From assembly GCF_003217575.1 (NCBI RefSeq), contig NZ_QJTC01000002.1, forward strand, positions 155,769-219,768: DNA of 64,000 nt, given 5' to 3'. Below the pieces are notes generated by a model. The model had not been told where the DNA came from, ran no database searches, and saw only the letters and a list, made by a program, of their open reading frames with translations. The translations under genes were made by a program, and so were the position numbers. Below, one piece after another: positions 54,651-64,000 of the stretch. Each line of letters begins with the position of its first letter. The stretch's first letter is position 1. This DNA comes from Xylophilus ampelinus. Its GTDB lineage: Bacteria > Pseudomonadota > Gammaproteobacteria > Burkholderiales > Burkholderiaceae_C.

Positions 54651-57500
54651 TCAACCAGTGTTGCGCAATCCCGCAGCGATGCCGTTGATCGAGATATGGA
54701 TGCCGGTCTGCACCCGCTCGTCCCCCTGCCCCGCCCTGTAGCGGCGCAGCAGCTCGACCTGCAGGTGATGCAACGGATCGATGTAGGGAAAGCGGTGGCG
54801 GATCGAACGGGCCAGGGAGCTGTTGTGCGTCAGCCGCTGGCGGTCGCCGGTGATCTGCGACAGCGCGTCGGCGGTACGCTGCCATTCGGCTTCGATCTGC
54901 GAGAAGATCTTCCTGCGCAGCCGGGCATCGGCGACCAGTTCGGCGTAGCGCGACGCGAGCGCCATGTCGCTCTTGGCGAGCACCATGTCCATGTTGGACA
55001 GCAGGGTGCGGAAGAACGGCCACTGGCGGTACATCTTCTGCAGCAACGCGAGCCGCGCGGCCCGCTGGGTCTTCGCAGCCGCGGCCGGCACCCCGTCGGC
55101 CGCGCCCAGGAACGCCACGACCGCCGATCCGAATCCGTACCAGCCCGGCAGCGTCAGCCGGCACTGGCCCCAGCTGAAGCCCCACGGGATCGCCCGCAGG
55201 TCCTCGATCTGCTGGCTGGCCTTGCGCGAGGCGGGGCGCGATCCGATGTTGAGCTCCGCGATCTCCCGGATCGGGGTGGAGCCGAAGAAGTATTCGGTGA
55301 AGCCCGGTGTTTCGTAGACCAGCGCGCGGTAGGCCGCCATGCTGGCCGACGACAGTTCGGCCGCGGCCTGCAGGAAGGCCTTGGTGGCGGGCTTGGTCGG
55401 CTGCAACAGCGTCGCCTCCAGCGTGGCGGCCACCAGCGTCTCCAGGTTGCGACGGCCGATCTCGGGGTTGGCGTATTTGGAGCCGATCACCTCGCCCTGC
55501 TCGGTCAGCCGGAGCTGGCCGCGCACCGTGCCGGGCGGCTGCGCCAGGATCGCCTGGTAGCTCGGGCCGCCACCGCGGCCCACGGTGCCGCCGCGGCCGT
55601 GGAACATGCGCAGCTGGATGCGGTGCGAAATAGCGAGCTGGTCGAACAGCTCCACCAGCGCGATCTCGGCGCGGTACAGCTCCCAGTTGCTGGTGAAGAT
55701 GCCGCCGTCCTTGTTGCTGTCGGAGTAGCCGAGCATGATGTCCTGCTCGGCGCCGCTGCGCTGCACCAGCGCGGCGATGCCCGGCAGCGCGTAGAAGTCG
55801 CGCATGATCGGTGCCGCGTTGCGCAGGTCGTCGATCGTCTCGAAGAGCGGCACCACGATCAGCCCGGCGACCGCCGCCGCGTCCAGACTGCCGCGCAGCA
55901 GGCCCACCTCCTTCTGCAGCAGCAGCACCTCGAGCAGGTCGCTCACCGTCTCGGTGTGGCTGATGATGTAGTGCTTGATCGCCTGCGCGCCGTAGCGCTC
56001 GCGCATGGTGCAGGCGGCTTCGAAGATCGCGATCTCGCTCTGCGCCAGCGGCGAGTATTCGGCGCCCACCACCCGCAGCGGCCGGGCGTCGCTCAGCAGA
56101 CGCAGCAGCAGCGCCTGCCGGCTCGCTTCTTCGAGCGTCGCATAGCCGGGCTCGACCCGCGCGATGGCAAGCAGTTCGGCGACCACCGCCTCGTGCTTGT
56201 CCGAACTCTGGCGCAGATCGACCGTCGCCAGGTGGAAGCCGAAGACCTCGGCGGCGCGCAGCAGCGGCCGCAAGCGCTGCATCGCCAGGGCTTCTCCGTG
56301 GTGGGTGGCGAGCGACGCCTCGATGACCCGCAGGTCGGCCAGGAACTCTTCGGCACGCGGATACGGGTTCTGCGGCGCGACCGCATGGCGGGCCGCTTCG
56401 CCGCCGGTGAGCGTCTTGAGCGTCGCGGCCAATCGGGCATAGATGCCGGTCAGCGCGCGGCGGTACGGTTCGTCCTGCCGGTGTTCGCTCGGGTCGGGCG
56501 AGCGCTCGGCCAGCGCCTGCATCGACGGCGCCACGCCCACCAGCCGCGCCGACATCGACAGCTCGCCTCCCAGGTAATGCACCTCGGTGAGGAAGTGCCG
56601 CAGCGCCACCTCGGACTGGCGGCGCAGCGCGTATTCCAGCGTATCGGCGCTCACGTTGGGATTACCGTCGCGGTCGCCACCGATCCACTGGCCCATGCGG
56701 AAGAAGCTCGCGACCGGCTGGGCGCCCAGTTCCCGCTCCAGGCCGGCGTAGAGCTTGGGTATCTCGCGCAGGAATGTCGCTTCGTAGTAGCTCAGCGCGT
56801 TCTCGATCTCGTCGGCCACGGTGAGCTTGCTGTAGCGCAGCAGCCGGGTGTGCCAGAGCTGCATCACCCGGGCGCGCAGCTGGGTTTCGTTGGCGGCCAT
56901 TTCGCGCGGCGTCAGCGCGTCCTTGGCGCCGCCGTGGTATTCGCCGCGGGCCTTGATGTCGTCGCGCGCGGTCAGCAACTGCGCGATGCCGCGCTCGGCG
57001 TCGAGGATGCTCTTGCGCTGCACCTCGGTCGGGTGGGCGGTGAGCACCGGCGACACGTAGCTCGAGGCCAGCGTCTGTGCGATCGCCCTGGGCGAGATGC
57101 CGGCCCAGCGCAGCCGGGCCATCGCGACCTCGACGCTGCCCTCCTGCGTGTCGCCCGCCCGTTCGTGGATCGTGCGGCGGCGGATGTAGTGCCGGTCCTC
57201 GGCGAGGTTGGCCAGATGGCTGAAGTAGGTGAAGGCCCGAATCACCCGCACCGTCTGGTCGCCGGTGAGCGACTTGAGCAGCTTCTTCAGCGCCCGGTCG
57301 GCCTCCTGGTCGGCGTCGCGGCGGAACGCGACCGAGAGCTTGCGCACCTGCTCGACCTGCTCGTACGCGGCCACGCCGTCCTGCTCGCGGATCACGTCGC
57401 CGAGTATGCGCCCCAGGAGCCGGATATCGTCGACCAGCGGCTGCTCGGCGGTCTTGCGGCGGCGCACGCCGGTCTCTCGTTCGGGCGGGTTCATGGCCAT
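54651..57500 (-). CDS. ppc: Phosphoenolpyruvate carboxylase
   Basis: A 949-residue enzyme fixing bicarbonate onto PEP to give oxaloacetate (anaplerotic, cytoplasmic). The catalytic His region [12 protein letters not shown] is near residue 156, [10 protein letters not shown] near 270, the [16 protein letters not shown] catalytic loop near 633, and the C-terminal end is [10 protein letters not shown] as in the family. The start could be 57500 or 57494 (MAMNPPE or MNPPE). It is divergent from hemC with 85 bp between. The right prophage junction lies 375 bp from its end. Confidence 0.95.
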   Translation of the reverse strand: MAMNPPERETGVRRRKTAEQPLVDDIRLLGRILGDVIREQDGVAAYEQVEQVRKLSVAFRRDADQEADRALKKLLKSLTGDQTVRVIRAFTYFSHLANLAEDRHYIRRRTIHERAGDTQEGSVEVAMARLRWAGISPRAIAQTLASSYVSPVLTAHPTEVQRKSILDAERGIAQLLTARDDIKARGEYHGGAKDALTPREMAANETQLRARVMQLWHTRLLRYSKLTVADEIENALSYYEATFLREIPKLYAGLERELGAQPVASFFRMGQWIGGDRDGNPNVSADTLEYALRRQSEVALRHFLTEVHYLGGELSMSARLVGVAPSMQALAERSPDPSEHRQDEPYRRALTGIYARLAATLKTLTGGEAARHAVAPQNPYPRAEEFLADLRVIEASLATHHGEALAMQRLRPLLRAAEVFGFHLATVDLRQSSDKHEAVVAELLAIARVEPGYATLEEASRQALLLRLLSDARPLRVVGAEYSPLAQSEIAIFEAACTMRERYGAQAIKHYIISHTETVSDLLEVLLLQKEVGLLRGSLDAAAVAGLIVVPLFETIDDLRNAAPIMRDFYALPGIAALVQRSGAEQDIMLGYSDSNKDGGIFTSNWELYRAEIALVELFDQLAISHRIQLRMFHGRGGTVGRGGGPSYQAILAQPPGTVRGQLRLTEQGEVIGSKYANPEIGRRNLETLVAATLEATLLQPTKPATKAFLQAAAELSSASMAAYRALVYETPGFTEYFFGSTPIREIAELNIGSRPASRKASQQIEDLRAIPWGFSWGQCRLTLPGWYGFGSAVVAFLGAADGVPAAAAKTQRAARLALLQKMYRQWPFFRTLLSNMDMVLAKSDMALASRYAELVADARLRRKIFSQIEAEWQRTADALSQITGDRQRLTHNSSLARSIRHRFPYIDPLHHLQVELLRRYRAGQGDERVQTGIHISINGIAAGLRNTG

Positions 57501-57585
57501 GGTCCGTGGTGGGCTGAAGGGGCGTGGCGATCCACCGCCGCATGCTAGCATCACCGGCTTTGCCGGCACGTCCTCGGTAACGCGC

Positions 57586-58500
57586 ATGAGCCCCACTCCC
57601 CTGACCCTCGTCATCGCCACCCGCGAAAGCCGGCTGGCGCTTTGGCAGGCCGAACATGTCCGCGCGCAATTGCAGGCCCACGGCCACACCGTCACCCTGC
57701 TGGGCATGACGACCAAGGGCGACCAGATCCTCGACCGCTCGCTCGGCAAGGTCGGCGGTAAAGGCCTTTTCGTCAAGGAACTGGAGAACGCCCTGGAAGA
57801 CGGACGGGCCGACCTGGCGGTGCATTCGCTCAAGGACGTGCCGATGGACCTGCCGCCCGGCTTTTCGCTGGCCTGCGTCATGGAGCGCGAAGACCCGCGC
57901 GACGCGTTCGTGTCGCCCCGGTATGCCGGCCTGGCGGCCTTGCCGCGCGGTGCGGTGGTCGGCACCTCCAGCCTGCGCCGGGCGGTGCTGGTGCATGCCC
58001 TGCGGCCCGACTTGAAGATCGAGCCGCTGCGCGGCAACCTCGACACCCGCCTGCGCAAGCTGGACGAAGGCCGCTACGACGGCATCGTGCTGGCCGCCGC
58101 GGGCCTGCTGCGACTGGGCCTGGCCGGGCGCATCCGCGAATCCTTCGACCCCGAGACGATGCTGCCCGCCGCCGGCCAGGGCGCGCTGGGCATCGAGATC
58201 CGCTCCGACCGGCAGGACCTGTTCGCCGCGCTGGCGCCCCTGAGACACGAGACCACCTGGATGGCCGTCAACGCCGAGCGCGCGGTCAGCCGCGGGATGG
58301 GCGGCAGCTGCTCGATGCCGCTGGCCGCCTATGCGCATTTCCACGGCGGCCGGCTTTCGTTGCGCGCCGCCTGGGGTGACGTCGCCCACCCGGGCACGCT
58401 GGTGCGGGCCGAGGGCGCAGCGGCCGTCACGACGCTCTCGGATGCCACCGCGCTGGGCGAAACGGTGGTCGCGCAATTGCGGACCAACGGCGCTCGCTGA
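57586..58500 (+). CDS. hemC: Porphobilinogen deaminase (hydroxymethylbilane synthase)
   Basis: A 304-residue enzyme polymerising four porphobilinogens to hydroxymethylbilane in haem synthesis. It has [12 protein letters not shown] at the start, [21 protein letters not shown] and the dipyrromethane cofactor Cys at about 242 (GMGGSCSMP). First gene of hemC-hemD-hemX-hemY. Confidence 0.95.
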   Translation: MSPTPLTLVIATRESRLALWQAEHVRAQLQAHGHTVTLLGMTTKGDQILDRSLGKVGGKGLFVKELENALEDGRADLAVHSLKDVPMDLPPGFSLACVMEREDPRDAFVSPRYAGLAALPRGAVVGTSSLRRAVLVHALRPDLKIEPLRGNLDTRLRKLDEGRYDGIVLAAAGLLRLGLAGRIRESFDPETMLPAAGQGALGIEIRSDRQDLFAALAPLRHETTWMAVNAERAVSRGMGGSCSMPLAAYAHFHGGRLSLRAAWGDVAHPGTLVRAEGAAAVTTLSDATALGETVVAQLRTNGAR

Positions 58501-58537
58501 CCGGCACCGTGCGGAACCCAGCGGGCTCCTTGCCGCC

Positions 58538-59329
58538 ATGAACGTCATCGTCACCCGGCCCGCGCGCGAAGCCGGCGAATGGGTCGCCGCGCTGCAGGCG
58601 CGCGGCATCGCTGCGCGTGCGCTGCCGCTGATCGACATCGCGCCGCCGGCCGACCTGGCTTTGTTGCAGGTGGCCTGGCAACGGCTGGCGGGCTACCGCG
58701 CGGCGATGTTCGTCAGCGCCAACGCCGCCGAACAGTTCTGCGTCGTACGCCCCGACGGCCACGGTGCCTGGCCCGCCGAAACCCGCGCATGGGCTCCCGG
58801 CCCGGGCACTGCCCGGGCTCTGCGCGCCGCGGGAGTGCCAACCGACCGCATTGATTCCCCACCCGCCGACGCAGCCCAGTTCGATTCGGAATCGCTCTGG
58901 CAGGTCACCGCCGGCCAGGCACGCGCCGGCGACCGGGTGCTGGTCGTCCGCGGCTCCGACACCGACAGCTCAGCCGCCTCGACCACCGGCCCCGGCAACG
59001 GCCGCGAATGGCTGGCGCAACAATTGGCGGACGCGGGCGCCGCGGTCGATTTCGTGGTCGCCTACCGGCGTCGGCCGCCCGATGCCGCGCATTTCGATGC
59101 CGCCGCCGTCCGCGCGGCGGTGCGGGCCGGCGACGTATGGCTGTTCAGCAGCTCGGCCGCGGTCGCCAATCTCTGCGCCCTGGTGCCCGGCCAGGACTGG
59201 CACGGAGCGCCCGCCCTGGCCACCCACGCCCGCATCGGCGAGGCCGCCACCCGCGCCGGGTTCGCGCCGGTGGTGCTGTCGCGGCCGGCGCTGGACGACG
59301 TGGTGCGCAGCCTGCAGGCCTGGTCCTGA
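58538..59329 (+). CDS. hemD: Uroporphyrinogen-III synthase
   Basis: A 263-residue protein following hemC by 37 bp. It starts MNVIVTRPAREAGEWVAALQ, typical of HemD, with FVSANAAEQF and LFSSSAAVANL segments. It closes hydroxymethylbilane with inversion of ring D. The family is weakly conserved, so context adds much of the confidence. Confidence 0.88.
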   Translation: MNVIVTRPAREAGEWVAALQARGIAARALPLIDIAPPADLALLQVAWQRLAGYRAAMFVSANAAEQFCVVRPDGHGAWPAETRAWAPGPGTARALRAAGVPTDRIDSPPADAAQFDSESLWQVTAGQARAGDRVLVVRGSDTDSSAASTTGPGNGREWLAQQLADAGAAVDFVVAYRRRPPDAAHFDAAAVRAAVRAGDVWLFSSSAAVANLCALVPGQDWHGAPALATHARIGEAATRAGFAPVVLSRPALDDVVRSLQAWS

Positions 59330-59370
59330 GCGGCCACGGCGCGCCCGGGGTGCGTCGATAGAATCGCCGC

Positions 59371-60474
59371 ATGATTTCCGAGCCGCTTTCCGACACTGCG
59401 GCACCGCCGCGTGCCCGCCCGCCCGCCCTGCCGCCGACGCCGCGCGACCCGTTCGCACGGCCGATGGCGGTGGCCGCGACGCTGATCGCCATCGTGGCCA
59501 CCGCCGCCAGCGTGATGCTGTGGCAGCGGCTGTCGTCGATCCAGGAACAGCTGGCCCGGCAAAGCGCCGATTCGGGCGCCCAGGCGATCGAAGCCCGCAC
59601 CATGGCCCGGCAGGCGCAGGAAACGGCCCAGGACGCCGCCACCCGGCTGGGGGTGGCCGAGGCCCGGGTCAACGAGGTGGCGCTGCAGCGCTCGCAGCTC
59701 GAAGAACTGATGCAGAGCCTGTCGCGTACCCGCGACGAGAACCTGGTGGTCGACGTGGAATCGGCCGTGCGCCTGGCGCAGCAGCAGACCGAGCTGACCG
59801 GCAGCGTCGCGCCGTTGCTGGCCACGCTGCGCAGTGCCGACCAGCGCATCGCCCGCGCCGCCCAGCCCCGGCTGGCACCGGTGCAGCGCGCCCTGTCCCA
59901 CGATATCGAACGGGTGCGCAACGCCAGCACGGTGGATACGCCCGGGCTGCTGGGCCGGCTTGACGAGCTGGTGCGCTTGGTAGACGAGCTGCCGCTGCAG
60001 AACGCGGTGGCGCAGGTCTCCACCGGCCGCAGCGTGGTGCCGGTGCGCGTCGGCCTGGGCGCGGCCGAGCCGGGCGAGGCCGCGGCCGACGACGGCGCCC
60101 CCTGGTGGCGCCGCGCACTGCGCACCGCCTGGGCATCGGTGCGCGACGAGACCCACAACCTGGTGCGGGTGACGCAGGTCGACAAACCCGAGGCCCTGTT
60201 GCTGGCGCCCGACCAGTCGTATTTCCTGCGCGAAAACCTGAAGCTCAAGCTGGTGAATGTCCGCCTGGCCGTGCTGGCTCGGCAGCCGGATTCGGCCAAG
60301 GCCGACCTGGCGGCCGCCGCCGCCGCGCTGACCCGCTATTTCGATCCCGCGTCGCGTCGCACCCAGACGGCCTTGACGGTTTTGCACCAGGCGCAGGCCC
60401 AGGTCCAGACCACCGAGCTGCCGCGTCTGGAAGAGACCCTGTCGGCGCTGGCCACCGCCGCGGCCGGAAGGTAG
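59371..60474 (+). CDS. hemX: HemX-like membrane protein
   Basis: A 367-residue protein with a cytoplasmic Pro/Ala-rich start, one transmembrane helix (MAVAATLIAIVATAASVMLW, about 31-50), a coiled coil and a periplasmic helical domain with a conserved FLRENLKLKLVNVRLAVLAR region. It matches the HemX family, encoded with hemD and hemY. Despite older naming it is not clearly a methyltransferase. Confidence 0.85.
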   Translation: MISEPLSDTAAPPRARPPALPPTPRDPFARPMAVAATLIAIVATAASVMLWQRLSSIQEQLARQSADSGAQAIEARTMARQAQETAQDAATRLGVAEARVNEVALQRSQLEELMQSLSRTRDENLVVDVESAVRLAQQQTELTGSVAPLLATLRSADQRIARAAQPRLAPVQRALSHDIERVRNASTVDTPGLLGRLDELVRLVDELPLQNAVAQVSTGRSVVPVRVGLGAAEPGEAAADDGAPWWRRALRTAWASVRDETHNLVRVTQVDKPEALLLAPDQSYFLRENLKLKLVNVRLAVLARQPDSAKADLAAAAAALTRYFDPASRRTQTALTVLHQAQAQVQTTELPRLEETLSALATAAAGR

Positions 60475-60480
60475 CCGCCG

Positions 60481-61758
60481 ATGCGCGCCGCTCTCTGGCT
60501 CCTGGCCCTGTTCGGCATGGCCGCGGCCGTCGCCCTGTTCGCCGGCAACAACCAGGGCACCGTCACCGTGTTCTGGCCGCCGTACCGGGTCGACCTGTCG
60601 CTCAACCTGGTCCTTCTGCTGCTCTTCGGCGGCTTCACCCTGCTGTACGCCGCGCTGCGCACCCTGGCCGCCCTGCTGGATCTGCCGGTGCAGGCGGGCC
60701 GCTGGCGCACGCAGCAGAAGGAGCGGTCGATGCATGTCGCGCTGCTCGACGCGCTGGCCCACCTGACCGCCGGCCGCTTCATCCGCGCGCGCAAGGCGGC
60801 CGAGGCGGCCATCGCGCAGGAGAAGACGCTGGTCGGCTCGGTCGAGCCGCTGCCCCATGCGGTGCAGGTCCGCGCCCTCGCCCACCTGCTGGCCGCCGAA
60901 AGCGCCCATGCGCTGCAGGACCGCGCGGCCCGCACCCATCACCTGGACGAAGCGCTGGAGCAGACCGCCCACAACCCCTCCGGCCCCGCGCAGGAGGTGC
61001 GCGACGGCGTCCAGCTGCGCGCCGCCGCCTGGGCGGTGCAGGACCGCGACGCGCCCGCCGCCCTCGAATGGCTGGAGCAGTTGCCCCAGGGCGCCGCACG
61101 CCGGACGATCGCCCTGCGCATCCGCCTGCGAGCCGCGCGGCTGGCACGCCAGCCGCAAGCCGCGCTGGAGACGGCCCGGCTGCTCGCCAAGCACCGGGCC
61201 TTCTCGCCGCTGGCCGCGCAGAGCATCACCCGCGGCCTGGCCACCGAGCTGATCAACGGCGCACATGACGAATCCCAGTTGCTGCGCGCCTGGCAGTCGC
61301 TCGAGAACGGCGAGCGCCTGGCGCCCGAGCTGGCGGTGCATGCCGCCAGCCGGCTGCAGCAACTGGGCGGCGATCCGGCGCAGGTGCGCCAGTGGCTGCT
61401 GCCCGCCTGGGACGCCCTGCTGGCCGACCCCGACGCCCTGCCAGAATCCCTGCGGGTGCGCTTGGTTCGCACGCTGGAGAACGACATGGACTCTGTCGAC
61501 GGCCCCTGGCTGGCGCGCATCGAGGGTGCCCAGCAGCGCAACCCGCGCGATCCGCACCTGCAGTACCTGGCCGGCATGGCCTGCCTGCGCCGGCAGCTCT
61601 GGGGCAAGGCCCAGCAGCTGATCGGCAACGCGAGCCGGCAGCTGCACCACCCCGAGCTGCACCGCAACGCCTGGCGGGCATTGGCCGAGCTGGCCGAGCA
61701 GCGCGGCGAGCAAGAGGCGGCGGCCCGGGCGTGGCGCCAGGCGGCCGGTGGCGCATAG
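60481..61758 (+). CDS. hemY: HemY-like membrane TPR protein
   Basis: A 425-residue protein with two N-terminal membrane helices (LWLLALFGMAAAVALFAGN and LNLVLLLLFGGFTLLYAALR) and a TPR-like C-terminal part. The start is 6 bp after hemX. It matches the proteobacterial HemY family of haem-cluster inner-membrane proteins of unclear role (not the Bacillus protoporphyrinogen oxidase). Confidence 0.85.
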   Translation: MRAALWLLALFGMAAAVALFAGNNQGTVTVFWPPYRVDLSLNLVLLLLFGGFTLLYAALRTLAALLDLPVQAGRWRTQQKERSMHVALLDALAHLTAGRFIRARKAAEAAIAQEKTLVGSVEPLPHAVQVRALAHLLAAESAHALQDRAARTHHLDEALEQTAHNPSGPAQEVRDGVQLRAAAWAVQDRDAPAALEWLEQLPQGAARRTIALRIRLRAARLARQPQAALETARLLAKHRAFSPLAAQSITRGLATELINGAHDESQLLRAWQSLENGERLAPELAVHAASRLQQLGGDPAQVRQWLLPAWDALLADPDALPESLRVRLVRTLENDMDSVDGPWLARIEGAQQRNPRDPHLQYLAGMACLRRQLWGKAQQLIGNASRQLHHPELHRNAWRALAELAEQRGEQEAAARAWRQAAGGA

Positions 61759-61822
61759 GGCACCCGCGTTCGGCACCCGCCAGGAGATATCGCCACACCG
61801 CCGACGATCACCGAAGTCGATT

Positions 61823-61898
61823 GCTATCAAATATATAGCTACAGGTCATTGTTCTTCGCCGACTACAGGCACTTTTTGCTGAGAATTCGACCTGTAGC
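61823..61898. repeat. AT-rich palindromic element before valS
   Basis: GCTATCAAATATATAGC (61823-61839) is a small dyad. Just overlapping it, GCTACAGGTC (61838-61847) pairs with GACCTGTAGC (61889-61898), making a longer stem that could form a large hairpin between hemY and valS. Related to the element at 6539. Probably an interspersed repeat. It could also serve as terminator for the hem operon. Confidence 0.5.
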
Positions 61899-62009
61899 CC
61901 CTGCTGGTCCGTCGCCCGGATTCTGCAGCCGGCGCACCCCGCTAAAATGGCGACGTTCTGCCCCTTCTTTCGACGGCACCTCCGGGTGCCGTTTTCCATT
62001 GCCCGAGCC

Positions 62010-64000
62010 ATGAGCGACGCCCAGCCCTCCCCCCCCGCGCAACCGGGCCTCGATGCCCTCTCCAAGTCCTTCGAACCCGCCGCGCTCGAGGCGCACTGGG
62101 GTCCGCTGTGGGAGCAGCGTGGCTATGCCCGCGCCGGCTACCGCGGCACCGGTGCGGCCAGGGCCGGCGCACCGGCCTTCTCGATCCAGCTGCCGCCGCC
62201 CAACGTCACCGGCACCCTGCACATGGGCCACGCCTTCAACCAGACGGTGATGGACAGCCTCACCCGCTACCACCGCATGAAGGGAGCCAACACCCTGTGG
62301 GTGCCCGGCACCGACCATGCCGGCATCGCCACCCAGATCGTGGTGGAGCGACAGCTGCAGGAGCAGAAGGTCAGCCGCCACGACCTGGGCCGCCAGAACT
62401 TCGTCGCCAAGGTCTGGGAGTGGAAGGAGCAGTCGGGCAACACCATCACCACCCAGATGCGCCGCATGGGCGACAGCGTCGACTGGTCGCACGAATACTT
62501 CACCATGGACCCGAAGCTCTCGAAGGTCGTCACCGAGACCTTCGTGCGGCTCTACCGGCAGGGCCTGGTCTACCGCGGCAAGCGGCTGGTCAACTGGGAC
62601 CCGACGCTGAAGACCGCCGTCTCCGACCTCGAAGTGGAGAGCGAAGAGGAGGACGGTTCGCTCTGGCACATCCGCTACCCGCTGCCCGACGGCTCCGGCG
62701 AATCGGTGGTCGTCGCCACCACCCGGCCCGAGACGATGCTGGGCGACACCGCCGTCATGGTCCATCCCGAGGACGAGCGCTACGCCCACCTGATCGGCAA
62801 GCAGGTCACGCTGCCGCTGTGCGACCGCACGATCCCGGTGATCGCCGACGACTACGTCGACAAGGCCTTCGGCACCGGCGTGGTCAAGGTCACGCCGGCC
62901 CACGACTACAACGACTATGCGGTCGGCCAGCGCCACGGCCTGCCGACCATCGGCATCCTGACGCTCGACGCCACCGTCAACGACAACGCGCCCGCGGCCT
63001 ACCGCGGCCTCGACCGTTTCGTCGCCCGCAAGCAAGTCGTCGCCGACCTGGACGCGCTCGGCCTGCTGGTCGAGGTGAAGAAGCACAAGCTGATGGTGCC
63101 CCGCTGCGCCCGCACCGGCCAGGTGGTCGAGCCGATGCTCACCGACCAGTGGTTCATGGCGATGAACAAGGTCGGCGAAGGCGACGCCACCGGCAAATCC
63201 ATCGCGCAGAAGGCGATCGACGCGGTCGACAGCGGCGCGGTGCGCTTCGTGCCCGAGAACTGGGTCAACACCTACAACCAGTGGATGCACAACATCCAGG
63301 ACTGGTGCATCAGCCGCCAGTTGTGGTGGGGCCACCAGATCCCGGCGTGGTACGACGAGGACGGCACCGTCTACGTCGCCCGCGACGAGGCAGAGGCGCA
63401 GGCCCAGGCGCCCGGCAAGACCCTGACCCGCGACGCCGACGTGCTCGACACCTGGTACTCGTCGGCCATGGTGCCGTTCAGCACGATGGGCTGGCCCGAG
63501 CAGGGCACCGCCGACACCGACGACTACAACCTCTACCTGCCCTCCTCCACCCTGGTGACCGGCTACGACATCATCTTCTTCTGGGTCGCCCGGATGATCA
63601 TGATGACGACCCACTTCACCGGTCGGGTGCCGTTCAAGGACGTCTACATCCACGGCCTGGTGCGCGACGCGCAGGGCAAGAAGATGAGCAAGTCCGAAGG
63701 CAACGTGCTCGACCCGGTCGACCTGATCGACGGCATCGCGCTGGAGCCGCTGCTGGGCAAGCGCACCACCGGCCTGCGCAAGCCCGAGACCGCGCCCACC
63801 GTGCGCAAGAACACGCAAAAAGAGTTCCCCGACGGCATCCCGGCCTTCGGCGCCGACGCGCTGCGCTTCACCTTCGCCTCGATGGCGTCGCTGGGTCGCA
63901 GCATCAACTTCGATCCGAAGCGCTGCGAGGGCTACCGCAACTTCTGCAACAAGCTCTGGAACGCCACCCGCTTCGTGCTGATGAACTGCGAAGGCCGCGA
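62010..64000 (+). CDS. valS: Valyl-tRNA synthetase (5' part, runs off window)
   Basis: The first 663 residues of a class I aminoacyl-tRNA synthetase charging tRNA-Val. The HIGH-type motif is [13 protein letters not shown] (His about 71), the editing domain includes [17 protein letters not shown], and the KMSKS motif is at about 558-562 (KKMSKSEGN). The frame is open to the window end. The start ATG at 62010 follows a CCGAGCC segment with no strong ribosome site. Confidence 0.95.
   Translation, partial: MSDAQPSPPAQPGLDALSKSFEPAALEAHWGPLWEQRGYARAGYRGTGAARAGAPAFSIQLPPPNVTGTLHMGHAFNQTVMDSLTRYHRMKGANTLWVPGTDHAGIATQIVVERQLQEQKVSRHDLGRQNFVAKVWEWKEQSGNTITTQMRRMGDSVDWSHEYFTMDPKLSKVVTETFVRLYRQGLVYRGKRLVNWDPTLKTAVSDLEVESEEEDGSLWHIRYPLPDGSGESVVVATTRPETMLGDTAVMVHPEDERYAHLIGKQVTLPLCDRTIPVIADDYVDKAFGTGVVKVTPAHDYNDYAVGQRHGLPTIGILTLDATVNDNAPAAYRGLDRFVARKQVVADLDALGLLVEVKKHKLMVPRCARTGQVVEPMLTDQWFMAMNKVGEGDATGKSIAQKAIDAVDSGAVRFVPENWVNTYNQWMHNIQDWCISRQLWWGHQIPAWYDEDGTVYVARDEAEAQAQAPGKTLTRDADVLDTWYSSAMVPFSTMGWPEQGTADTDDYNLYLPSSTLVTGYDIIFFWVARMIMMTTHFTGRVPFKDVYIHGLVRDAQGKKMSKSEGNVLDPVDLIDGIALEPLLGKRTTGLRKPETAPTVRKNTQKEFPDGIPAFGADALRFTFASMASLGRSINFDPKRCEGYRNFCNKLWNATRFVLMNCEGR

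Noticed and set aside
54696-57548. 950-residue plus-strand open frame
   Set aside because: Antisense shadow of ppc, which carries all catalytic motifs on the minus strand.
59062-61830. Long minus-strand open frame over the hem genes
   Set aside because: Shadow of hemD, hemX and hemY. No motif, unusual composition.
61863-63818. 651-residue minus-strand open frame
   Set aside because: Antisense of valS, which shows HMGH and KMSKS motifs.

Overview
The window is about 68% GC DNA from a betaproteobacterium, most likely Comamonadaceae (Variovorax/Acidovorax/Xylophilus type). This rests on the host gene set (lexA end, a FimV-like protein, a beta-oxidation cluster, ppc, hemC-hemD-hemX-hemY, valS) and on codon use. 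The chromosome is interrupted by an apparently complete 44.5 kb lambda-like siphophage prophage (about 9757-54276) in a tRNA-Arg(TCT) gene.

Left host flank (1-9756): the lexA 3' end, a small hypothetical gene, a D-2-hydroxyacid dehydrogenase, a FimV-like protein on the minus strand, then 3-hydroxyacyl-CoA dehydrogenase, enoyl-CoA hydratase, a Crp/Fnr regulator and an APH-type phosphotransferase. Three small genes follow.

Prophage (9757-54276): a 42 bp direct repeat bounds it, namely the 5' half of tRNA-Arg at attL and the same segment inside the complete tRNA at attR. Left-end accessory block (9.8-13.7 kb): a perfect LexA box beside attL, a remnant of a yedK 3' end, a DNA/RNA non-specific endonuclease, an intact SRAP/yedK gene, and a second perfect LexA box in front of a small operon whose second product ends in a beta-clamp-binding-like pentapeptide (QINLF). 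Minus-strand late genes then run leftward from about 37.5 kb to 13.7 kb: terminase small and large subunits, a small HTH protein, DUF6148-like protein, portal, S49 protease with nested scaffold, decoration protein, capsid, head-tail and tail genes, G/GT chaperones with a slippery heptamer, a tape measure protein with four 186 bp repeats, tail fibre proteins, endolysin, holin-like proteins and spanins. An AT-rich, oppositely oriented MltR-like gene sits between portal and protease. The early region (37.7-43.5 kb) holds lambda P-like and DUF1376 (O-like) genes with iteron-like repeats, a CII-like gene, a YdaS/Cro-like gene and a short XRE repressor without a peptidase domain. The plus-strand right operon (43.5-54.1 kb) carries a C-type-lectin-like protein, a frameshifted HD phosphohydrolase, a C5-cytosine and an N-type DNA methyltransferase, hypothetical genes, a DUF4224 protein and the tyrosine integrase.

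Right host flank (54312-64000): ppc on the minus strand, divergent from hemC-hemD-hemX-hemY, then valS running off the window.

Most notable points: (i) two LexA boxes in the phage left end combined with a repressor that lacks the self-cleavage domain, suggesting SOS control through another factor; (ii) the possible clamp-binding SOS protein; (iii) the MltR-like moron; (iv) integration that leaves the tRNA with a phage-supplied 5' half and promoter.
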